A stretch of DNA of 64,000 bases from UBA6623 sp965217195 (GCA_965217195.1 CBDCHL010000004.1:310001-374000), one strand, 5' to 3'. Positions 16,923-26,540 are shown, counted from the first letter of the stretch. Numbers and translations are program-made. The notes: generated from the sequence alone by a model not told the origin.

Positions 16923-17243
16923 ATGACGTTGTCCAGGCGAAAGTTTTCCGCCGAGTTCAAGTTGCGGGCGGTGAGGCAGGTCGAGGCGGGAGCCTCGGTC
17001 GCCGCCGTGGCGCGGCGCTATGAGATTCATCCGACGCTTTTGAGCAAGTGGCGGCAACAGCTGCGCCGCGATCCCGAACGAGCCTTTCAGCGCGACCGCG
17101 AGCCGCATGACGAGCAGGTCCACGTTAGCGAGCTGGAGCAGATGGTGGGCCGGCTGACGATGGAGAACGCACTGTTAAAAAGGGCCTTGGCGCGGATCGA
17201 GGAACAACAGCTGCCGAGCGCCGCGCCTTCAAAGACAAGATGA
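16923..17243 (+). CDS. IS3-family transposase OrfA
   Basis: A 106-residue DNA-binding subunit. The helix-turn-helix is clear (RRKFSAEFKLRAVRQVEAG, then VAAVARRYEIHPTLLSKWR), followed by a leucine-zipper-like helix (VSELEQMVGRLTMENALLKRAL). A GAGAGAGG ribosome site precedes the ATG at 16923. It ends with an ATGA overlap onto orfB, where IS3 elements normally produce an OrfAB fusion by -1 frameshifting; I did not see a strong slippery heptamer at the junction. Confidence 0.9.
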   Translation: MTLSRRKFSAEFKLRAVRQVEAGASVAAVARRYEIHPTLLSKWRQQLRRDPERAFQRDREPHDEQVHVSELEQMVGRLTMENALLKRALARIEEQQLPSAAPSKTR

Positions 17244-18118
17244 TCACGTTGATCGAGCAACAACGGGAAACGGGAGCGGGCATGTCGTTGGCCGCGATGT
17301 GTCGTGTGCTGGAGGTCCCCCGCGGGGCCTGCTATCGGGCTCGCCAAGAGCCCCTGGTCAGCAACGAGACGGCGCTGCGTGATGCGATCCAGCGCATCGC
17401 CGTGGAGATGCCCGCCTACGGCTCGCGGCGCATCACCGCTCAGCTCCGCCGCCAAGGTTGGGTGATCAACCGCAAGCGCGTGCAGCGCATCATGCGTGAG
17501 GACAACCTGCTGTGTCTGCGGCGCAAGAAGTTCATCCGAACGACCGATTCCGAGCACGGCTTGGCGGTTTATCCGAATCTCGTGCCGACGCTCGATATCA
17601 GCGCTCTGAACCAACTCTGGGTGGCCGACATCACCTACCTTCGGCTGTGGCGGGAGTTCGTGTATCTGGCGGTGGTGTTGGACGCCTTCTCGCGGCGGGT
17701 GATCGGCTGGTCGCTGGGCCGCACTCTGGAGGCGCAGTTGCCCCTGGCGGCGTTGCGGATGGCCTTGCAAACGCGCGAGGTGGGGTCCGGATGGGTACAT
17801 CACTCCGACCGCGGCGTGCAGTACGCCTCCGGAGACTACACGGATCTGCTCCAACTGCACGGCATCGAGATCAGCATGAGCCGCAAGGCCAATCCCTACG
17901 ACAACGCTCTGGCGGAATCATTCATGAAGACTTTGAAATACGAAGAAGTCTACTTGTTCGAGTAGGAAAACGTCACGGAGGCGCAACAGCGCACCGGGCA
18001 GTTTCTCGATCACGTCTACAACGAGAACCGCCTGCACTCGGCGCTGGGGTATCTGCCGCCGGTCGAGTACGAGCAAAGCGTGCTCGAACAGGCCGGCCTC
18101 GCCGGAGTCGTGGGATGA
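17240..18118 (+). pseudogene. IS3-family transposase OrfB with internal amber stop
   Basis: An rve-type DDE integrase. HTH_21 is near residues 45-90 (MPAYGSRRITAQLRRQG), with catalytic Asp in WVADITYL, Asp in HHSDRGVQY and Glu in NALAESFMKTLK. A TAG at 17963-17965, where relatives have a Tyr codon, stops translation after 241 residues. The frame then continues for another 50 codons with the conserved tail (YNENRLHSALGYLPPVEYE) to a TGA at 18118. All three catalytic residues precede the stop, but the lost segment is conserved, so the transposase is probably dead or weak. One substitution would restore it. Confidence 0.85.
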
Positions 18119-18545
18119 GTTTTCCCAGGCATGAGGAAATCTATCGATCCGATGGGCTGGGTCTTGCCGGAGTGGGGCGCAAAGCGAGTGGCTCCACGCC
18201 CCGACCCATCGTTTCGATGAGTTTCCGACCGGCTATTCCTTGGCGGGTTGCGCTCCCGCAGAGCCCGCCTCCGCTTCACCGGCCGAGGAGAAGTTTACAA
18301 TGAAGGCCGCTCCCCAGCCAAGCCTTTTTCAGCGAATGGGGAAACCCTGCTTAGCGGGTTGTCTCACTGCAGGGGTCCACCGCAAAGATTCTTATACCAA
18401 CCACCAATCCGACAAACCATTCATAACCAATCACCTGCTCCAATGCCCATCACTTGGACCACCGCCGAGGTCGACTCCCAATACAATTGACGCTACACTC
18501 GCGGCTTCGTTTACACAATCAGCCGATGACTCATAGAGCGGGGGG
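18119..18545. other. Intergenic region after the IS3-type element
   Basis: About 430 bp including the right end of the insertion sequence. No coding frame with family features and no repeat shared with the rest of the window was recognised. Confidence 0.5.
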
Positions 18546-19085
18546 TTAGGGTCTATTCGATTGAAGCCGGAACTCCGTTGTTTCCCAACGCGCACCGGGC
18601 AACCGTCTTTGAAACAGGAGCAAGACTTCCTTCTTCTTGGTGTCCGCATGGCGGTACATACGGAGCGCGGCCTTCCAGTCTCGTTCGGTTTCCTGATATT
18701 GGGGATGTCCGCTCTTGCTGTGGTGTCGTTCCGCATCGGTGCCGACCGGGTCGTCGGTTGAGCGCAGGAACATCGTGCCCGCGATGGGAATACTGGGCAC
18801 ATCCTCAAGAACGCGGGACGTCTGCTTCCCCTCGATGACCGTCTTCCCTTCGTTTGAACTTTCGAACACCAACTCCGGGCGGCCATGGTCGAACTGCACG
18901 CGAACGCGGTAGGAACCTTGTTGAAGCAACTGACCATCCCGCGTATACAGGTCCCGAGGTAGACGAATCACGTTTTCGAAAGCGGGCTCCGCGTTCGTAC
19001 CTCCGGACTCAGCCGCTGCCCACAGACAACCCGCGAACAGCCCGACCGACGCAAGACGAAAGATTAGAAGCCGCATCCGTTTCAT
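18546..19085 (-). CDS. Hypothetical secreted protein
   Basis: A 179-residue protein with a signal peptide (basic MKRMR, then a hydrophobic stretch to about residue 25, cleavage near AAAES). The mature part is beta-rich (YRVRVQFDHGRPELVFES, PSIPIAGTMFLRS) with a basic C-terminus. No family is recognised. Its ATG overlaps the TGA of the DUF1501 gene by 4 bp, so it is the third, translationally coupled gene of the PSD1-DUF1501 operon and probably acts in the same envelope process. Confidence 0.7.
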   Translation of the reverse strand: MKRMRLLIFRLASVGLFAGCLWAAAESGGTNAEPAFENVIRLPRDLYTRDGQLLQQGSYRVRVQFDHGRPELVFESSNEGKTVIEGKQTSRVLEDVPSIPIAGTMFLRSTDDPVGTDAERHHSKSGHPQYQETERDWKAALRMYRHADTKKKEVLLLFQRRLPGARWETTEFRLQSNRP

Positions 19086-20533
19086 CCCTGCAAAAGACGT
19101 GACGCGATACTGTGGTTCCCCGAGTCGCCCACGCCCGTGGCCCGCCTCTCGAGGCCCTCGAAAAAGTAAGTCAGCTTCATATGATCAAGGCCGAGAAGTT
19201 CAAGGATCGTCGCGTGCAGATCGTGTACATGAACTTTGTCTTCCACCGCGGCGAAACCGAACTCGTCGGTCGCGCCGATGACTTTGCCGCCTCGAATGCC
19301 GCCGCCAGCCAACCATGCGCTGAACCCGTAGGGATTGTGGTCGCGTCCGTTGGCCCCCTGCATGACGGGGGTTCGGCCGAATTCGCCCACGCTAACGATA
19401 AGAGTGCTGTCCAGCAGACCCCTCTGCTTCAGGTCTCTAAGTAGGCCGGCGACGGGCGCATCCATCTTGGCTGCGACTTTGAGATGGCCTTTGTCACACT
19501 CGCTGTGCCCGTCCCAACCACTGCTGTAGAGCTGAACGAAGCGTACGCCTCTCTCGACCATGCGGCGCGCAAGCAGACACATCCCGCCGAACTTACCGGT
19601 CTGCTCCCCGTCGAGCCCGTAGAGTTTCCGAACGTGCGCGGGCTCCTTGGACAGATCCATGAGTTCCGGCGCGGCCATCTGCATGCGAAAGGCCAACTCG
19701 TAATTGTTCATGCGGGCATCAAGCCGGCTGTCGTCCTCGCGCGTTTCGAGGTGTCTTTGGTTCCAACGGCGGACCTGATCGAGGATCTTCCGTTGCCGTC
19801 CGGCGCTGATCTGTTGCGGTGGATTCAGATTCTCGAAGGCGGGTCCCGTGGTCGAAACGAGAGTACCCTGATAAGTGGCCGGTAAGAAACCGGTGCCGTA
19901 CAGAGATTTGCTTGACCGCAGATAGTTGTCCGTCATCACGACGTAGGCCGGCAGGTTGTCAGTCTCGCTCCCCAGGCCGTACAAGGTCCACGCCCCCAAG
20001 CTGGGCGCGCCCAGCCGCAACGAGCCGGTATTCAACACGCTCAGGGCGGGTCCGTGAATGAAGGACTCGTGGTAGCACGACCTGATAACGGCTAGATCAT
20101 CAGCCAACTCCGCCGTGTGCTCGAAGAGATCGGAAATCTCGGTGCCGGACTGACCGCGCTTCCTGAACGTCCGGCGGGTTTGCATGAACTTCGCTTCGAA
20201 GGCATTGATTTGCGCGAGCAGCAGCCGGCCGCCCCCGAAGTCCGCCGGGAGCAACTTGCCGTCCCACTGAGCCAACGCAGGCTTCGGGTCGAAGCTGTCG
20301 ACTTGGCTGAGGCCTCCTTGCAGGAAGATGAAGATGACGCTCTTCGCCTTGGCGGGGAAATGAGGCTCTTTGGTGTGTAGCGGATTTTCCCGGCTCGGCG
20401 CTTTTTCGGCGGCGAATGCACCGTCTCGGTCGAGCAGGTGACCCAGCGCCAGCGATCCAAAACCGAACGCAGACTTGCGCAGAAACTGTCGGCGCGAGCG
20501 GACCAACTCACCACTGGAGGCTGAGATAGACAT
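19082..20533 (-). CDS. DUF1501 family protein (alkaline-phosphatase-like fold, Tat-exported)
   Basis: A 483-residue protein beginning with a Tat signal (RSRRQFLRKSAFGFGSLAL). It has the DUF1501 hallmarks VIFIFLQGGLSQVDSFDPKP near residue 65, a central HESFIHGPALSVLNTG, and near the end VSVGEFGRTPVMQGANGRDH and HVHDLHATILELLGL. DUF1501 proteins are sulfatase/phosphatase-superfamily relatives of unknown activity, nearly always encoded beside a PSD1 cytochrome protein, as here (5-bp gap). They are abundant in Planctomycetes and some Acidobacteria and are thought to act on polysaccharides or other extracytoplasmic substrates. Confidence 0.93.
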   Translation of the reverse strand: MSISASSGELVRSRRQFLRKSAFGFGSLALGHLLDRDGAFAAEKAPSRENPLHTKEPHFPAKAKSVIFIFLQGGLSQVDSFDPKPALAQWDGKLLPADFGGGRLLLAQINAFEAKFMQTRRTFRKRGQSGTEISDLFEHTAELADDLAVIRSCYHESFIHGPALSVLNTGSLRLGAPSLGAWTLYGLGSETDNLPAYVVMTDNYLRSSKSLYGTGFLPATYQGTLVSTTGPAFENLNPPQQISAGRQRKILDQVRRWNQRHLETREDDSRLDARMNNYELAFRMQMAAPELMDLSKEPAHVRKLYGLDGEQTGKFGGMCLLARRMVERGVRFVQLYSSGWDGHSECDKGHLKVAAKMDAPVAGLLRDLKQRGLLDSTLIVSVGEFGRTPVMQGANGRDHNPYGFSAWLAGGGIRGGKVIGATDEFGFAAVEDKVHVHDLHATILELLGLDHMKLTYFFEGLERRATGVGDSGNHSIASRLLQG

Positions 20534-20538
20534 CGGAC

Positions 20539-23157
20539 TCAGTCGACAAACAGAAACTCATTCAGATTAAAGACCGCCAAACAAAGCTCCGTCAAGGCTT
20601 GTGCTCTCGCGGGATCGATACGCGCCAGAGCTTTCGGGAGATTCTCGGGGGCTTTCTCCCAACCGCCTTCACCTGCACCGGATTCCAGCAGCTCAAGCGC
20701 TTCCTTCTTTTCCAAGGTCGTCGGAGCCCGCCCCAAACTGATACGCCACGCAAGATCGGCCCAGTCAGCGGGATCTTCGCCGGCTTCCCGCACCACTCGT
20801 CCGGCAAACGCCAGCGCCTGCCGGAAAACAATCGGATTGTTGAGCAGAAACAGCGACTGCGGAGCGACCGTGGTCACTTCTCGGCCCGGACTGCTCACTG
20901 CCGGATCCGGCGTGTCGAACTTATCAAACATCGGGAATAGAAAGGTACGGCGCGCCAACATATACACGCCCCGCCGCGAATGGTCCGCCGGATCGGCCGG
21001 CACCGTCCACCACCATTTGTTACGTAGGGGCGCAAGCTCGGTATCCGAGAGCGGGGGCACGAAGGGACGCCCGCCCATCTTCAGGTTCAGCGTGCCCGCC
21101 GCCGAATGAATCGCATCCCAAACGCTCTCGGCTTCCAGGCGCCGCCGGTTGGCTCGCCACAGGTAGTGGTTGTCTTCGTCGATTCCAAGGTTCTGCTTGT
21201 GGGAGAATCGGCTCGACATCTTGTAAACGTCCGACGTCATGATGAGCCGGTGCATCGATTTGAGGCTCCACCCGCGAGCCACGAATTCAAGGGCCAGCCA
21301 GTCAAGCAGTTCCGGATGCGTCGGCGGCCGGCCCTGCCGACCGAAGTCGTTGGGACTGCCGACAATCCCACGCCCGAAATGCTGTTGCCAAAGGCGATTG
21401 ACCATCACCCGAGCGAGAAGCGGGTGGTCGGGACTCGTAAGCCAAAGAGCCAGTTTTTTTCGATACCGAGGGCCGTTCGGATCGCGGGTCTCGAACTCAT
21501 CCCCACGGCTGAGAGCAGCGGGAAGACCTGGCCCCACCTTGGCCTTGTGGTTTCCTAGATCTCCTCGATCAAGAACATGGATCTCCGGAATCAGCTCCGG
21601 CACTACCGGACTCAGCACCATGGCCGAGGGGACATCGAACAAAGCGTCGAAGTGGACGCGGTGCGAGGCATCATGTCGGGGAACCGCGATCACAGCCTCG
21701 GCGATCGCGAGCTGTAACTTCGTCTTCTCAGTCTGTTCCTCCGGCGTCAGGTGTTCTTCGGGTTTGATCTTCGCCACCGCCTCAGTGAGGGGTTCGGCAA
21801 GCTTCTTCTGCTCATCCGACCGCTCGTCTTCGGGTGCCTCGAACGCTCTCACGATCTCCGCTTCGAACTCAATCTTCTTTTCCTCGACGAGACGCCGTTT
21901 GACGCGATCGAGAAACAGCTCGTAGGCATTGCGGCTCTCATCGAGCGCGATGTAGCGGGGGTAGAATTCATTGCGGTGAAACTCCGTCAGCTTTGTGACG
22001 ACGGAAAGGCGCACGGGCCGGCTCGCGGCAAACACCGCATGCAAGCGGAAGTACTCTTGCTGAGTGATCGGATCAAACTTGTGATCATGGCACCGGGCGC
22101 ACCCCACCGTGAGGCCCATAAAGGCGGCCCCCGTCGTGTCGACCCAATCCGTAAAGCGTTCATAGAGTAGCTGTGGCGTTTCAAGATACGACTCGCCGAT
22201 AGCCGTACCGACCGTGTACAGCCCGGTGCCGACGCGCGCCTCCAAATGTTCCACTTTCTCCGGGCGGATCGCGTAGCTACTGTCGTGGAGATCGAGGTTG
22301 TCGGGCCAAAGCTCGTCCGCGGCGATTTGCTCTTGGACGAAGCGATCGTAGGGCTTGTCTTCGTTGAACGACTTGATCACGTAGTCCCGATACCGCCAGG
22401 CGTCGGGAAAAAACTCGTCGGTCTCGAAGCCGGCGCTATCGGCGTAGCGCACGACGTCCAGCCAATGCCGACCCCAGCGCTCGCCGTAGTGCTTTGACTC
22501 GAGAAGCCGGTCGATCAAATCCTCGTAAGCGTCAGGCGATTCGTCGTTTATGAACTGGCTGACTTCCGCCGGGCTGGGAGGCAGGCCGACCAGGTCAAAA
22601 TAGGCTCGCCGCGCCAACACGCGCTTGCTTGCCGCCGGAGCATGATGCAGTCCCATCTGCTCCCACTTTCGAAACACAAAAGCGTCGATCGGATTCGCCG
22701 CATCAGCATGCTTCCCAGCGGGCACCTTGGGGCGTCGGGGAGGCGTGAAGGACCACCATTTCTCATCCGCGCTCGATCGGGACGGACGATCCGGGATCGG
22801 GTAGGGAAAGCCCGCCTCAATCCAGCGCCGCAGGATGTCGAGCTGGCCGTCAGGCAGAGGATTGTCGCTCCCCGGCGGCATCTTCAGATCTCCCAAATGC
22901 CCCGCCGCTTGGTAAAGCAAGCTTGACTCCGCCGGGCCGACAACCACCGCGGCCCCGCGGGTCCCACCGCGCAGTAACGCCTCTCGGCTTCGAAGATCCA
23001 GCCCCGATGTTTTCGCCGAGCCGTGGCAGGCGAGACAGTGTTCCGCCACCACCGTGTGTGCGGCGCCGGCGATGTCGGGCTCTGATTGAGCGAGCGAAGG
23101 AAGGCCGGCCCACAGGAGAACTACAATCGTCCAAATAATGCCGCGCGGAGCCGCCAT
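20539..23157 (-). CDS. PSD1 / DUF1549 / DUF1553 c-type cytochrome protein
   Basis: Using the ATG at 23157, this is a 872-residue exported protein with a signal peptide (ending near SLAQSEP); the frame also opens 30 codons upstream without signal-like sequence. The N-terminal PSD1 haem c domain has the CLACH haem motif and a distal MPPGSDNPLP methionine. DUF1549 follows (RRAYFDLVGLPPSPAEVSQF, RWGRHWLDVVRYADSAGFET). The C-terminal DUF1553 includes RVMVNRLWQQHFGRGIVGSP and a terminal LCLAVFNLNEFLFVD. It is the first gene of the operon with DUF1501, and together they are presumed to be a periplasmic redox-linked system. Confidence 0.93.
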   Translation of the reverse strand: MAAPRGIIWTIVVLLWAGLPSLAQSEPDIAGAAHTVVAEHCLACHGSAKTSGLDLRSREALLRGGTRGAAVVVGPAESSLLYQAAGHLGDLKMPPGSDNPLPDGQLDILRRWIEAGFPYPIPDRPSRSSADEKWWSFTPPRRPKVPAGKHADAANPIDAFVFRKWEQMGLHHAPAASKRVLARRAYFDLVGLPPSPAEVSQFINDESPDAYEDLIDRLLESKHYGERWGRHWLDVVRYADSAGFETDEFFPDAWRYRDYVIKSFNEDKPYDRFVQEQIAADELWPDNLDLHDSSYAIRPEKVEHLEARVGTGLYTVGTAIGESYLETPQLLYERFTDWVDTTGAAFMGLTVGCARCHDHKFDPITQQEYFRLHAVFAASRPVRLSVVTKLTEFHRNEFYPRYIALDESRNAYELFLDRVKRRLVEEKKIEFEAEIVRAFEAPEDERSDEQKKLAEPLTEAVAKIKPEEHLTPEEQTEKTKLQLAIAEAVIAVPRHDASHRVHFDALFDVPSAMVLSPVVPELIPEIHVLDRGDLGNHKAKVGPGLPAALSRGDEFETRDPNGPRYRKKLALWLTSPDHPLLARVMVNRLWQQHFGRGIVGSPNDFGRQGRPPTHPELLDWLALEFVARGWSLKSMHRLIMTSDVYKMSSRFSHKQNLGIDEDNHYLWRANRRRLEAESVWDAIHSAAGTLNLKMGGRPFVPPLSDTELAPLRNKWWWTVPADPADHSRRGVYMLARRTFLFPMFDKFDTPDPAVSSPGREVTTVAPQSLFLLNNPIVFRQALAFAGRVVREAGEDPADWADLAWRISLGRAPTTLEKKEALELLESGAGEGGWEKAPENLPKALARIDPARAQALTELCLAVFNLNEFLFVD

Positions 23158-23239
23158 CGTACGCACAGTCTGTCCAACGAGTGGAGCTGACCCTCTCAGC
23201 TTCGTTTCCATAGCAACTCTAACACGAAACAGCCCGCCG

Positions 23240-23278
23240 ATTGACAAGATCTCGAGTGATCACATCATCCTCGTTGGA
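23240..23278 (+). pseudogene. Thirteen-codon tail of a lost alpha-hydroxy-acid oxidase paralogue
   Basis: This stretch encodes IDKISSDHIILVG, the C-terminus of the oxidase whose own tail (IDKISSDHIIHVG) lies at 24773-24811. The two 39-bp copies differ at eight bases, six of them synonymous third positions, so it diverged under protein-level selection and is the remnant of a former tandem paralogue. The rest of that gene is gone; the PSD1 gene starts 80 bp to the left on the other strand. Confidence 0.6.
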
Positions 23279-23410
23279 CGTACGTTTTCGACGTGGCGCG
23301 CGCACTCTTGCGTGCCGTGTCGCCACTCCTGGCGACATGTCTTTCCAACCCCCTTTCAATTTCAAGCGCATTGGCCATCTTGTTTACGTGCGGCCAGATC
23401 GCAAATACTA

Positions 23411-23492
23411 TGAGCCGCGAAGCGGCGGCAGGAATATAGCCTTGGGTGGAGGGAGGTGGGGCGGAACCCCAAGTAGAACCTCCCGCTGGGCG
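23411..23492 (+). repeat. Dispersed repeat A, copy 1 (partial)
   Basis: Begins GAGCCGCGAAGCGGCGGCAG and retains a degenerate form of the CCCAGGGT...ACCCTGGG hairpin (CTTGGGTGGAG...GGCGGAACCCCAAG). It sits between the PSD1 gene and the alpha-hydroxy-acid oxidase and shares its core with copies at 31009, 36447 and 56609. Confidence 0.65.
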
Positions 23493-23582
23493 CCGTCAGG
23501 CCAAAAACCTCTGGTGTTCCGGGGAGCTGGTCATGTACCCTGTGTGAGCCGGATGTCCAAATCGAAAATCCGGCCTCGGCCC

Positions 23583-24814
23583 ATGACCAACCTAAAAGCC
23601 CGTCGTACTTTCCTTCGGTATCTCGCCGCGAGCCCCTTGTTCGCCGGCGGAATCTTACCGCTCACGGAAAACTTACTTGCGGCCCCCGATGAACGCCGTC
23701 CCGAAACGTCCGAGGCGAGTGAAGCCATCTCTTCGGTTGACGAAGCGATCAATGTGTTCGATTTCCACGCCGCGGCCCGCAAGGCACTCCCGCCCGCCCA
23801 CTACGGGTACTTGGCGACCGGCACGGACGACGACGCCACGTTGCGAGCCAACCGCGAAGGCTTTCAGCGCTTCCAGCTGCGCGTTCGCCGCCTGATCGAC
23901 GTTCGGGATATCGATACCTCCATCGAGTTTTACGGGACAAGTTGGAACTCGCCGATTGCCCTGGCCCCGACCGGCCATCAGAAGGCATTACACCCCTTGG
24001 GGGAAATTGCCGCGGCTGGAGCAGCAAACAGACTTCGAGCCTGCAGCTTCTCTCCACGGCCTCAAGCACCTCCGTCGAGGACGTCATCCGCGAGAGGGGC
24101 GAGCCCGTCTGGTTCCAGCTTTATGCCAATAAGGACTGGACAATCACCAAAGCGTTGGTGAAACGGGCCGAGCAGGCGGGCTGCCCCGTCGTGGCGTTGA
24201 CCGTCGACACGCAAGGAGGCAGCAATCGCGAGACTCTCAAGCGGTTCACGAAAATCGACAAGCGAGACTGCACGCTCTGTCATGACCGCGGCAACCCGCT
24301 GGCTAGATATCGGAGGCAACCGATGTTTAGCGGTCTTGACATATCTAAAACAGAACCCTTTCGTGATATGACCTGGGACTTCGTGCGCCGTCTCAAGGAT
24401 GCGACCAGTATGAAGCTCTTCATCAAGGGAATCGTCACGGGGGAAGATACCGAGCTGTGTCTGGAGAATGGCGTGGACGGAGTAATCGTCTCGAATCACG
24501 GCGGCCGGGCCGAAGCGAGCGGCCGCGGCACGATTACCTGCCTGTCGGAGATTGTTACAGCCGCCAAGGGCCGCATTCCCGTGATGATCGACGGCGGATT
24601 TCGCCGCGGTACGGACGTATTCAAGGCACTGGCGCTGGGGGCCGATGCTGTTTGCATCGGCCGGCCTTATCTATGGGGATTGGCTGCCTTTGGTCAAGAG
24701 GGCGTTCGAGCCGTGTTGGATCTACTGCGTGCCGAGCTGATGATGGTGATGCGGCAGGCGGGTACAACGTCGATTGACAAGATCTCAAGCGACCATATCA
24801 TCCACGTAGGTTGA
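23583..24814 (+). pseudogene. FMN-dependent alpha-hydroxy-acid oxidase, frameshifted
   Basis: The N-terminal part starts at ATG 23583 (23553 is possible) with a Tat-like signal (RRTFLRYLAASPLFAGG) and reads the FMN-binding first half (HYGYLATGTDDDATLRANRE, SPIALAPTGHQ). At 24026-24028 the A-run in GCAGCAAACAG is one base short, and the protein continues in the next frame as KQTSSLQLLSTASSTSVEDV to the stop at 24814, including catalytic VSNHGGRAE and IPVMIDGGFRRGTDVFKAL. With one more A the reading frame would be whole (about 410 residues). It would oxidise a 2-hydroxy acid such as lactate or glycolate with O2. Either a recent pseudogene or an assembly error. Confidence 0.88.
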
Positions 24815-24887
24815 GTCTGGATTGGGGACGGCATTCTAAAACGCATTCCTCCTCTTCTAAAAATTGCCCCTCGGACCCGCCCGTCGG

Positions 24888-25010
24888 CAGGGGGCGCGGA
24901 TAGTAGCCCCGGGCTTCAGCCCGGGGTTCCCGTCACAAATGACACTAAGCCCGGGACGGGGCGTAGGAACAACCGTTCGATCGAACCCCGACACATTAGA
25001 AACGTCTCAC
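24888..25010 (+). repeat. Dispersed repeat B, copy 1
   Basis: Contains the hairpin GCCCCGGGCTTCAGCCCGGGG and, further on, GACGGGGCGTAGGAACAACC then GTTCGATCGAAC. The same order of blocks recurs at 36658-36786. It lies in the 430-bp gap between the oxidase and the serine hydrolase; nothing else is visible in that gap. Confidence 0.65.
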
Positions 25011-25247
25011 CCTTTCCAACCGCCGACGATGGACACTGCGACGCCTCCTCGGGCTTCCCTTCTTCCGCGGGCCTCTACCTTCCAATGTCGGCGGTGTGCC
25101 GAATGGCAAGCGCGTAGCGCAGGGCTCGAAGAGACCTGCGGCTTTTTCTTCTCCGCCGTTATCGTCCATCGACCTATGCTGTAATACTCAAGCGTGGGGC
25201 ACTCTGTATCGGCATTATGCCGGCAGTGTACAGAGATACGACTCGAC

Positions 25248-26366
25248 ATGCGGAAAAGGCTAAGCCGCCCGTTCGGCCTCCGGACTTTGCTTCGATGTTC
25301 CGCCTTCGCGCTGTTGTTCCTCGCCCCCGTCGGCGTAGGACACTACCCCGAGCTAGGCAAGCACGTCGAACTGCCAACGCCGCCTGCACCACGGCTAGCG
25401 GTGACACAAGTCATCCGCCAGGCCGTCGACAGTGCGGAATCGCTGCCTCGCCTGCGCAGCCTGCTCGTCTCCGTGGACAACAACCTGATTGTCGAGCGCT
25501 ACTTCCACGGAGCCCGCCGATCACGCGCCGCGAACGTCAAGTCGGTCTCCAAAAGCATCATCTCGGCGCTCGTCGGCATCGCGGTGGCGCGCGGCCTGAT
25601 TCCCTCCGTGGACACCCCTATCGCAACCTACTTCCCAACAGTCCTCGGCTCCCGCGGCGATCCCGGAAAACGCGGCATCACGATCGAGGATTTGCTGTCC
25701 ATGCGTTCGGGACTCGAATCCACCAGCGGACGCAACTTCGGCCCCTGGGTAGCGAGTCGGAGTTGGGTCCGCCACGCACTCACACGTCGCTTGATCCACA
25801 CCCCCGGCACCGTCATGGACTACAGCACCGGCAACTCGCACTTGTTGTCGGCGATTCTGGCGAAAGCGGCTGGCAAGAGCACCTGGGCCTTCGCCCGGCA
25901 CACCCTCGCCGCCCCGCTCGGCTTCAGGCTCCAGAAATGGCCGCGCGACCCCGAGGGCATCTACCGCGGCGGAAACGACATGCAACTGACTCCCCGCCAA
26001 ATGCTGCGCTTCGGCCGCCTCTATCTCAACGGCGGACAAATCGACGGCCGCCAAGTCCTCCCCGAGGATTGGGTCGACCGATCATTCATCCCGCGCGGCC
26101 GCTCGCGCTACAGCGGGCAACTGTACGGTTACGGCCGGTGGATCCGCGAACTCGCCGCCCGCGACGTCTACTACGCCTGGGGCTTCGGCGGACAATTTAT
26201 CTTCGTCGTCCCCGACGTGGACGCCGTAATCGTAACGACGGCTCTCGAAACAAGAGGCACCGGCCGCCACACCCACCGAACCGCCATCCTCGACCTCGTC
26301 GAAGGAATCATCGCCATCCTGCCGCCGAAGAACAAAGTCGAACAGCACCGCAGCCGCCGCATCTGA
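25248..26366 (+). CDS. Serine hydrolase, class C beta-lactamase / 6-aminohexanoate-dimer hydrolase family
   Basis: Starting at the ATG at 25248 the protein has 372 residues, with an N-terminal membrane or signal segment (LLRCSAFALLFLAPVGVGH). Catalytic Ser-x-x-Lys is in VKSVSKSIISALVG, the tyrosine motif in MDYSTGNSHLLSAIL, and the C-terminal glycine motif in YYAWGFGGQFIFVVP. This pattern fits the beta-lactamase-fold esterase/amide hydrolase branch rather than true antibiotic beta-lactamases. A large overlapping frame at 25217-26389 is a compositional shadow. The upstream 18-codon extension to 25194 has no signal-like character. Confidence 0.88.
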   Translation: MRKRLSRPFGLRTLLRCSAFALLFLAPVGVGHYPELGKHVELPTPPAPRLAVTQVIRQAVDSAESLPRLRSLLVSVDNNLIVERYFHGARRSRAANVKSVSKSIISALVGIAVARGLIPSVDTPIATYFPTVLGSRGDPGKRGITIEDLLSMRSGLESTSGRNFGPWVASRSWVRHALTRRLIHTPGTVMDYSTGNSHLLSAILAKAAGKSTWAFARHTLAAPLGFRLQKWPRDPEGIYRGGNDMQLTPRQMLRFGRLYLNGGQIDGRQVLPEDWVDRSFIPRGRSRYSGQLYGYGRWIRELAARDVYYAWGFGGQFIFVVPDVDAVIVTTALETRGTGRHTHRTAILDLVEGIIAILPPKNKVEQHRSRRI

Positions 26367-26500
26367 GCCCGATCAGCCAAGATCGGTGACCAAGATCGGA
26401 GTCCGGGTGAGTTCGGGAGGTGAAAGGTGACCGCAAACGTTCTACCGACACCGTGCGGTTGGGCTCTGCGTTTTCGGAACCCGGTCGCTGGCCACCCGTA

Positions 26501-26540
26501 ATGAAGATTCTTTATTCATCAGTGGTTGTCAACGATCTCC
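26501..26540 (+). repeat. Left terminal inverted repeat of the three-gene cassette
   Basis: Reads ATGAAGATTCTTTATTC, then (ATC)AGTGGTTGTCAACGATC. The first 17 bases are the perfect reverse complement of 29629-29645, and the following 17 match 14 of 17 after a 3-base gap. The conserved end is outermost on both sides, as in transposon termini. Confidence 0.8.

Larger units (their letters stand above)
16855..18200 (+). mobile_element. IS3-family insertion sequence (approximate limits)
   Basis: A standard two-gene IS3 layout: orfA (16923-17243) and orfB (from 17240) overlapping by 4 bp. I could not fix the terminal inverted repeats, so the outer limits are estimates based on normal 30-80 bp flanks. 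No target duplication was identified. It lies 110-180 bp beyond the IS256-type element. Confidence 0.75.

Noticed and set aside
25248..26366. Antibiotic-resistance beta-lactamase
   Set aside because: The motifs fit the broad class C-like esterase/amide hydrolase branch; no feature specific to AmpC or other resistance enzymes is visible.
25217..26389. 390-codon plus-strand frame overlapping the serine hydrolase
   Set aside because: Its translation is Arg/Pro-rich low-complexity, as expected from an out-of-frame reading of GC-rich coding DNA, while the other frame has SxxK and tyrosine motifs.
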